Positions 55,758 to 64,000 of a stretch of 64,000 nt of DNA are shown here, in pieces. A program made the position numbers and the translations under genes. The notes under the pieces were generated by a model that saw nothing but the letters and a program-made list of their open reading frames with translations, was not told the origin of the DNA and searched no databases. Within the stretch, counting starts at the first letter, position 1. Each line of letters opens with the position of its first letter. The stretch comes from Azophilus sp026709365 (lineage in GTDB: Bacteria > Pseudomonadota > Gammaproteobacteria > Pseudomonadales > Azotimanducaceae), in NCBI GenBank assembly GCA_965200175.1, contig OZ241345.1, forward strand, positions 3,224,001 through 3,288,000, read 5' to 3'.

Positions 55758-56728
55758 CAGGAAAGACCATCTCAAAGTCGCCTTGCTGACGTCCTGGTGA
55801 TGAGGGGCGATGCCCTTGGGTTTTTCCAGCCGAGCGGGGGTGTAGACGCCGTGGCCGACGGGCCGCTTCCGGTTCGTCGCTTGGGTGGTTTTGCGCCGCT
55901 TGCGCAACGGGTTTTCGCCGTGGCCCCCGGCGTGGCGCGGCGCTCGGTGGCCCTGCGGCCCTGGTCAGTGGACGGCGAGCACCTCGCGCAGCGCCTCCCG
56001 CTCGCGGGCGGCGTAGTGGCGTTGGGCTTGGGGCTGCCCGTTGAAGCGTCCGCGCAGGCGCACGATGGAGATGGCGGCGTTGGACAGGCAGGCGAGGTTC
56101 CGGGGCAGCCGTCCGCAGCGGATCCGGGAGCGGTCCTCGTCGCAGGCGACGTCGCGGACGCAGTGGAGGCGCGTTTCGATCTCCCAGTGGCCGCGGTTGA
56201 GGGCGAGCACCTCGGCGGGGCCGGCCCGCTCGGGCGGCAGCGAGGTGAGGCCGTAGGCGGTCTCCCCGCCCGTCCTGCCGGACTTGACGACGGTGCGGCG
56301 CCGGGTGATGCGGAACGCTTGGCGGCGTCCCGGCAGGGGAGCCGTGCCGGGGGCGCAGCCGTCGAGCGCGACGAGGGCGCATTCGCGCTCGTCGATGCGC
56401 CCGTGCCCCTTGTCGAGCGTCCGGCAGGTCGGTGCGCCGTCGAAGACCGTGTCGAACGCCTTGAGGTCGTTGAGCAGGTCCGGCCGGTTGCCCTTGACGG
56501 GCATGACGTGGTCGCCGCCGCCCTCGATGATCCGCCGCGCGGTCTTCGGGCAGCTGTGCAGCGCGTCGAGCGTCAGCACCCGCCCCGCCACGTCGAGGTC
56601 CCCGATCAGGCGGCGGGCGCCGGGCATCTCCCCGCCCGCGCTGTCCGAGGCGGTCTGGCCCAGGACAGATCCGCGCCTTCCCAAGTTCAAGCAACGGGTT
56701 GCGGGCGACTTTGAGATGGCCATTCCGG
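55758..56728 (-). mobile_element. remnant of an ISAs1-family insertion sequence
   Basis: CCATCTCAAAGTCGCC at 55767-55782 and its exact inverse at 56704-56719 form a 16-bp inverted repeat, with weaker match outside. The transposase inside lacks its N-terminus, so the element is shorter than a complete ISAs1 copy and probably immobile. Confidence 0.68.
55965..56672 (-). pseudogene. ISAs1-family transposase, 5'-truncated
   Basis: The homologous part starts near 56672: SVLGQTASDSAGGEMPGARR, LIGDLDVAGRVLTLDALHSC, HVMPVKGNRPDLL and LNRGHWEIETRLHCVRDVAC with the ending EREALREVLAVH. This is the C-terminal two thirds of an ISAs1 (H-repeat type) transposase, about 235 of roughly 370 residues. The upstream first third is missing and replaced directly by the inverted repeat. 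The frame remains open, but activity is unlikely. Confidence 0.78.
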
Positions 56729-56894
56729 AACCTATAGACCTGATTGGCCCGATATCTGAATCCTGATACCTTCGGCCCAGTAGAGAGGAGCGATTAAGGG
56801 TTGGGCCAAGCGACTACCCTAACTTGAGTTAATCGCCGATAGCAGCCCACTCATACGGGTGGAACAGGACCAGTTGTAGACAGGAGAGCCCAAC

Positions 56895-57347
56895 ATGTCA
56901 CCTACGAGAGAAGACTTTGAAGCCGCCCTGACGCGCATCATGGACGGGGCTGCCAAGAACGGCAAAAAGTCCGTTAGTGTTTCCGCAAAGAGTCTGCATG
57001 AATTGGTAGGGGGCTATCCGGGACCAGATCACAGGATGCCCGTCTGCTGTAGCGTAATGCGGTCATACATGGAAGAGGGTGACCGCATCCTGAACTCCCC
57101 GCCCAAGGGCAATGGGGCTAGTTTGAAAATCCACTATCGGTTGAACTCTCCACAATCTCAACAGGACAACGACATGACCAAGGATGAAGCCCACGCCATG
57201 TTCGCGGCGGCAGCCTTTCAGGCCATGCTGACGGAGAAACTGAGGGAGGCCAAGAGCAGAAAACTCCCCAATCCGACCTACGGAAAGATCGCTACGGAGG
57301 CATGGAAGGCAGGGAAGATCATGCTTGACAGAACACCCAAGAGCTGA
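56895..57347 (+). CDS. conserved island-type protein of unknown function
   Basis: 150 residues with AGGAGAG upstream of the ATG. The N-terminal part MSPTREDFEAALTRIMDGAA, then KSVSVSAKSLHELVGGYPGP and DHRMPVCCSVMRSYMEEGDR, resembles small proteins often seen near restriction and HNH genes in genomic islands. No catalytic motif is evident. A double Cys (VCC) and the GYPG-x-DHRMP stretch look conserved. The base composition and codon use are less GC-biased than the neighbours, in line with recent acquisition. The C-terminal half is a helical Lys/Ala-rich region. Confidence 0.62.
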   Translation: MSPTREDFEAALTRIMDGAAKNGKKSVSVSAKSLHELVGGYPGPDHRMPVCCSVMRSYMEEGDRILNSPPKGNGASLKIHYRLNSPQSQQDNDMTKDEAHAMFAAAAFQAMLTEKLREAKSRKLPNPTYGKIATEAWKAGKIMLDRTPKS

Positions 57348-57424
57348 CGAGCTGAGATCGAAGCGCCTCTTGAACTACTGGCTGCGCTGACGCGCCGGGA
57401 ACTTCCATTTCTCCCCAAGCTAAG

Positions 57425-57443
57425 CGAGGGCAGGATGCCCTCG
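57425..57443. terminator. hairpin between convergent genes
   Basis: CGAGGGCA and TGCCCTCG form an 8-bp stem with a 3-nt GGA loop between the island gene and greA. There is no T run. The sequence also resembles the middle of the second repeat family (GGGATGCCCTCG). Confidence 0.35.
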
Positions 57444-57491
57444 GTCCGGGCTCCGTTCGAAGCCTGCCCTCAAACAATCATCCCAGCCGCC

Positions 57492-57965
57492 CTAAACATG
57501 CTCCACCCCATCCACCTCGTAGCTCATCTCTCCGTTCGGCGTTCTCACGGTCGCCTCATCGCCCACTGATTTGCCGATCAGGGCGCGGGCGATGGGCGAC
57601 ATCACGGAGATCTTGCCCGCCTTCAGGTCCGCCTCGTCCTCGCCGACGATCTTGTAGGTGATGGCGGCGCCGGTGTCGCCAGCGATCAGGCGCACGGTGG
57701 CGCCGAAGATCACCTTGCCTTGGGGGGGCACCTTGGTGATGTCGATGATCTGGGCGTCGGCCAGCTTGGCCTCGATTTCGCGGATGCGGCCCTCGTTGAA
57801 GCTCTGCTGCTCGCGGGCGGCGTGGTACTCGGCGTTTTCGCGCAGGTCGCCGTGCTCCCGGGCGGCGCCGATGGCGCGGCTGATCTCGTGGCGCTGCTCG
57901 GTCTTGCGTTGCTGCAGCTCCCCGCGCAAGGCGTCCGCGCCTTCCTGGGTCATGGGTGTGGGCAT
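57492..57965 (-). CDS. greA: transcription elongation factor GreA
   Basis: 157 residues from the ATG at 57965. The coiled-coil tip contains IGAAREHGDLRENAEYHAAR followed by EQQSFNEGRI, with the two acidic residues that stimulate RNA polymerase backtrack cleavage. The C-terminal FKBP-like domain ends SVGDEATVRTPNGEMSYEVD. GreA rescues stalled polymerase by cleaving the backtracked 3' RNA. It follows carB with a 44-nt gap on the same strand, an arrangement common in proteobacteria (carAB-greA). Confidence 0.94.
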   Translation of the reverse strand: MPTPMTQEGADALRGELQQRKTEQRHEISRAIGAAREHGDLRENAEYHAAREQQSFNEGRIREIEAKLADAQIIDITKVPPQGKVIFGATVRLIAGDTGAAITYKIVGEDEADLKAGKISVMSPIARALIGKSVGDEATVRTPNGEMSYEVDGVEHV

Positions 57966-58009
57966 GTCCGTGCGGCCTCGTGCGTCTAAAGTGGTTCCCG
58001 CACCCAGCG

Positions 58010-61268
<3,259 letters not shown>

Positions 61269-61276
<8 letters not shown>

Positions 61277-62393
61277 CGGCGGCGTCCATCAAGTCCAGGA
61301 AGTGGTCGAACAGGTAGGTGCAATCCTGGGGGCCGGGGCTGGCCTCGGGGTGGCCCTGGAAGCCGAAGGCGGGCCGGTCGGTGCGGCGAATGCCCTGCAG
61401 GGTGCCATCGAACAGGGAGACGTGCGTGGCCTCAAGGCAATTCGGCAAGCTGGCCTGATCCACCGCAAAGCCGTGGTTCTGGCTGGTGATCACCACCTGC
61501 CCGGTGTCAAGGTCCTGCACCGGGTGGTTGGCGCCGTGGTGGCCGTGGGACATCTTGACGGTGGCGGCGCCGCTGGCCAAGCCGAGCAGTTGATGGCCCA
61601 AGCAGATGCCAAACAGCGGCACCGAGGCGTCGAGCAGCTCGGCGATGGCGTCAATGGCGTAGCCGCAAGGCTCCGGGTCGCCGGGGCCGTTGGAGAGAAA
61701 CACGCCGTCCGGCCGCAAAGCCAGCGCGGCTTCGGCCGAGGTCGTGGCCGGAACCACCGTCACCCGGCAGCCACGGCTGGCCAACAGCCGCAGGATGTTG
61801 CGCTTGACGCCGAAGTCGTAGGCGACCACATGAAATCGACCGCCTGCGCTGGCGCCATGGCCTTCGCCCAAGGTCCAAGCGCCTTCGCGCCACTCGTAGG
61901 CGGCATCGCAGGTCACCGCTTGGGCGAGGTCCATGCCCTTCAAGCCCGGAAAGGCCCGCGCCTCGGCCACGGCGTCCGCTTCGGCATGCTCCCCAGCCGC
62001 AATGCAGCCCGCCAAGGCGCCCCGCTCGCGCAGCAGCCGGGTCAGCCGGCGGGTATCGACGCCGGCAATGGCGACCACGTTCCGTTCCACGAGAAAGTCC
62101 GGCAACCCGTTCGCTTGGCGCCAACTGCTGGCGCGGCGCGGCAACTGGCGGATCACCAAGCCGGCGGCGCTCACGCCGACGGATTCCATGTCCTCCGGGT
62201 TAACGCCGGTGTTGCCGATCTGCGGATAGGTGAGGGTGACGATCTGTCGGGCGTAGGAGGGATCAGTGAGGATTTCCTGATAGCCGGTCATGGCCGTGTT
62301 GAACACCACCTCGCCAACGGCAACGCCCTCAGCGCCAAACGAATGGCCGCGAAACAGGCTGCCGTCCTCCAAAGCGAGCACTGCGGGCTTCAA
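61269..62393 (-). CDS. carA: carbamoyl-phosphate synthase, small (glutamine amidotransferase) subunit
   Basis: 374 residues from a TTG at 62393, just before KPAVLALEDGSLFRGHSFGA; longer upstream translation is repeat sequence. GGAGG lies 10 nt before the TTG. Class I amidotransferase residues are intact: LFGICLGHQLLGLA carries the nucleophile Cys, and the triad His and Glu are in FGFQGHPEASPGP. CarA hydrolyses glutamine and channels ammonia to CarB. The stop overlaps the carB start, showing translational coupling. A candidate attenuator hairpin is present in the leader at 62472-62508. Confidence 0.94.
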
Positions 62394-62471
62394 CCTCGAC
62401 TTGCCTCCTTGCCGCAACCGGTGACCTAGGCCCTTCGCCCACTTCGCCGAACCGGCGGGCGGGAAGGGGTT

Positions 62472-62508
62472 GCAAAAAGGCGAGATCGATGCCCATCGAC
62501 CTCGCCTT
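62472..62508 (-). terminator. candidate transcription attenuator in the carA leader
   Basis: AAGGCGAGATCGATG and CATCGACCTCGCCTT form a 15-bp stem with one mismatch and a 2-nt gap (62477-62508), so the real loop must involve the inner bases. On the minus strand the stem is followed by TTTTTG. It lies about 80 nt upstream of the carA start with no gene before it on that strand, so it would end leader transcripts prematurely. Confidence 0.55.
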
Positions 62509-62548
62509 GCGTTGGCGCAGTTTAACCGACTTGGCTTCCCTTGCGAAC

Positions 62549-62655
62549 ATGCGCCTCTCGCCCGGAGGGCGAGAGGCGGTTGGAGTTTCGCTGCGCGAAA
62601 CTCCGCGCCGGTTGGACGGGTCGGATTCGAGGCGTTTCTTAAGCCCGCGCGACCT
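62549..62655 (+). repeat. double-hairpin dispersed repeat, copy 7
   Basis: Hairpin 1 is a perfect 12-bp stem, CGCCTCTCGCCC with GGGCGAGAGGCG and a GGA loop (62552-62578). Hairpin 2 is GGAGTTTCG...CGAAACTCC (62582-62604). The tail runs to GTTTCTTAAGCCCGCGC. Confidence 0.88.
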
Positions 62656-62765
62656 GACGGTCTCGGCAAACCCAGGGTTCGTGGGAGTTTCGCTGGCGCG
62701 AAACTCCACGCCGGTCGCTTAGGTCGGAGTCCGACATGTTTCTTAAGCCCGCGCAACTCGCGGCA
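62656..62765 (+). repeat. double-hairpin dispersed repeat, copy 8
   Basis: Directly after copy 7, GGAGTTTCG...CGAAACTCC (62684-62707) is followed by the same tail, ending GTTTCTTAAGCCCGCGC. The first hairpin is degenerate. Copies 7 and 8 are a tandem array and, with the attenuator, fill the 420-base carA upstream gap. Confidence 0.85.
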
Positions 62766-62814
62766 GGCGTCCTGTAGAATGCGGCCTTACTCCAATTGCC
62801 CTTTGGTGAGGCCC

Positions 62815-64000
62815 ATGTCACGCGCCGGATGTTTCTGCCTTGCACTTTCCCTAGCCTGCCTCTCGGCGGCGCCATCCCTCGCGGACGCCTTGGGCGGCAA
62901 GGTGTTCGAGGACCTTAACCGCAACGGCCGGGCCGACCCGGCGGAGCCCGGCGTAGCCGGCGTGCGCGTCTCCAACGGCAGGGAGGTGACGCTAACGGAT
63001 CAAAACGGAGCCTACCGGCTCAGGGTGGATGGGGACAGCATCATCTTCATCACCAAGCCGTCCGGCTACATGACGCCCGTGAACGGCTACCAATTGCCCC
63101 GCTTCCACTACCTGCACCGCCCCAACGGATCGCCTGCCGGGCTGCGCTATCCGGGCATCGAACCCACCGGCCCCCTGCCGGAGCGCATCGACTTCGCCCT
63201 GCATCGGCAGGCGGAGCCGGCGAACTTCGAGGCCATTCTGTTCGCCGACCCGCAGCCGCAGACCGAGGCGGAGCTCGACTACATCCGCGACGGCGTGGTG
63301 AGCGAGCTGATCGGCACCAAGGCCGCCTTCGGCATGACCATGGGCGACATCCTGTTCGACGACCTCTCCATGTTCCCCCGCTACAACAGCATCATCGCAA
63401 TGCTGGGCGTTCCCTGGCACAACGTGCCCGGCAACCACGAACTCAACTTCCTGGCGCCTTCGGACAAGTATTCGCTGGAGACGTTCTCGAAGTGGTACGG
63501 CCCGCCCTACTACGCCTTCGAATACGCCAACGCGGTGTTCGTGGTGCTCGACAACGTGCGTTACAAGGGCGCGGCGCCAGCGCCGGACAATCCGCGCGCC
63601 TCCGGCGGCTACGACGCAGCGCTGGGCGAGGCGCAGCTCGCTTGGCTCAAGGCCGAACTCGAGCACGTGCCTACCGACCGGCTGCTGGTGCTGGCCATGC
63701 ACATCCCGCTGCTGACGCGGGGCGATCCGCGGAGCATGGAGGACCGTCAGGCGCTCTTCGACCTGCTCAAGGACTATCCCAACCTGTACGCAATGGCCGG
63801 ACACACGCACACCACCCAACACGTCTGGATCGGTGAGGAGGACGGCTACCGGGGCGAGGAGGCGTTTCATCACCACGTCCTGACCACAGTGTCGGGCAGC
63901 TGGTGGAGCGGCCCCTTCGACGCGCAGGCGCTGCCCATCTCCGTGCAGCGCGACGGAACGCCAAGGGGATACCACCGCATGCATGTGGACGGCAAGGACT
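62815..64000 (+). CDS. secreted calcineurin-like metallophosphoesterase (cut by window edge)
   Basis: 395 complete codons to the end of the window. It has a signal peptide (CFCLALSLACLSAAPSLADA). A SdrD-B/carboxypeptidase-regulatory-like domain follows (LGGKVFEDLNRNGRADPAEP, GVAGVRVSNG). The catalytic domain is from about 135: ILFADPQPQTEAE, MGDILFDD, PGNHELNFL, MHIPLL and AGHTHTTQHVW supply the metal-binding Asp, Asn and His residues. Such enzymes are periplasmic or exported phosphoesterases; the substrate is unknown. The start lies downstream of repeat copy 8. The C-terminal domain is outside the window. Confidence 0.88.
   Translation, partial: MSRAGCFCLALSLACLSAAPSLADALGGKVFEDLNRNGRADPAEPGVAGVRVSNGREVTLTDQNGAYRLRVDGDSIIFITKPSGYMTPVNGYQLPRFHYLHRPNGSPAGLRYPGIEPTGPLPERIDFALHRQAEPANFEAILFADPQPQTEAELDYIRDGVVSELIGTKAAFGMTMGDILFDDLSMFPRYNSIIAMLGVPWHNVPGNHELNFLAPSDKYSLETFSKWYGPPYYAFEYANAVFVVLDNVRYKGAAPAPDNPRASGGYDAALGEAQLAWLKAELEHVPTDRLLVLAMHIPLLTRGDPRSMEDRQALFDLLKDYPNLYAMAGHTHTTQHVWIGEEDGYRGEEAFHHHVLTTVSGSWWSGPFDAQALPISVQRDGTPRGYHRMHVDGKD

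Noticed and set aside
55471..56694. 407-codon open frame covering both the antitoxin and ISAs1 remnant
   Set aside because: Only the last 78 codons are protein-like (the antitoxin); the rest is an out-of-frame reading of the transposase remnant.
62329..62709. Short open frames containing SRSETP-like peptides, here and at 51441-51626
   Set aside because: These are translations of the double-hairpin repeats; the same peptide recurs wherever a repeat is read, so they are not genes.

Overview
The window is high-GC bacterial chromosome, most likely from an uncultured or little-studied gammaproteobacterium. The best taxonomic pointers are the adjacent cmoA-cmoB tRNA-modification pair, greA-carB-carA, yajQ, rlmE, arfB, groES-groEL under an exact CIRCE operator, and the phasin/PhaR/wax-ester-synthase storage genes. 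No rRNA, CRISPR array or prophage is visible. Genus-level placement is not possible from the sequence alone.

Layout. 1-3100: the tail of an alpha/beta hydrolase, two fused wrecks of an iron-uptake locus (PepSY membrane protein and TonB receptor), and a GYD protein followed by a GYD-PlsC fusion. 3190-8410: storage-lipid region (phasin, WS/DGAT, alpha/beta hydrolase, PhaR, amidase). 8400-14260: zeta-type toxin pair, sulfotransferase, amidohydrolase, glutathione-dependent formaldehyde dehydrogenase, arfB and a UPF0175/DUF3368 toxin-antitoxin pair. 14550-24480: aminotransferase, coiled-coil membrane protein, urate-oxidase-N membrane protein, groESL, an alkyltransferase-like protein, AmpG-like permease, yajQ, cob(I)alamin adenosyltransferase and a frameshifted HicB. 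24620-36355: a tightly overlapped ATP-grasp / alpha-E / oligopeptidase operon headed by a deleted luciferase-like gene, then an orphan solute-binding lipoprotein, an RND exporter, a CDP-alcohol phosphatidyltransferase and an MscS channel. 36640-51490: acyl-CoA dehydrogenases, ppx and ppk on either side of a TonB receptor, cmoAB, a wrecked molybdopterin oxidoreductase, an Nramp-like transporter and a phosphotransferase. 51620-57350: mobile/accessory zone with an intact IS630-family element, rlmE, a NIPSNAP protein, a strange class II tRNA, a restriction-modification remnant, a VapBC/FitAB-type pair, an ISAs1-family remnant and an unknown gene. 57490-64000: greA, carB, carA with a candidate leader attenuator, and a truncated secreted metallophosphoesterase.

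Functional themes. Carbon and phosphate storage is prominent: phasin, PhaR and WS/DGAT for lipid granules, and ppk/ppx for polyphosphate. Lipid catabolism is represented by two acyl-CoA dehydrogenases and a phosphotransferase of the kind found next to them. At least four toxin-antitoxin-like loci are present, one of them broken. Three metabolic genes (PepSY, luciferase-like, molybdopterin oxidoreductase) have both ends preserved but the middle deleted, which suggests ongoing gene loss.

The strongest unusual signals are: (1) a class II tRNA with a leucine-type body, A73, an anticodon that reads as GGC and a very long variable arm; (2) a dispersed double-hairpin repeat family with about eight or nine copies here, one split by the IS630 element with a clean TA duplication; (3) the ATP-grasp/alpha-E/oligopeptidase operon with 4-nt overlaps; (4) a GYD-PlsC fusion; and (5) a second dispersed repeat family with two clear copies 33 kb apart.
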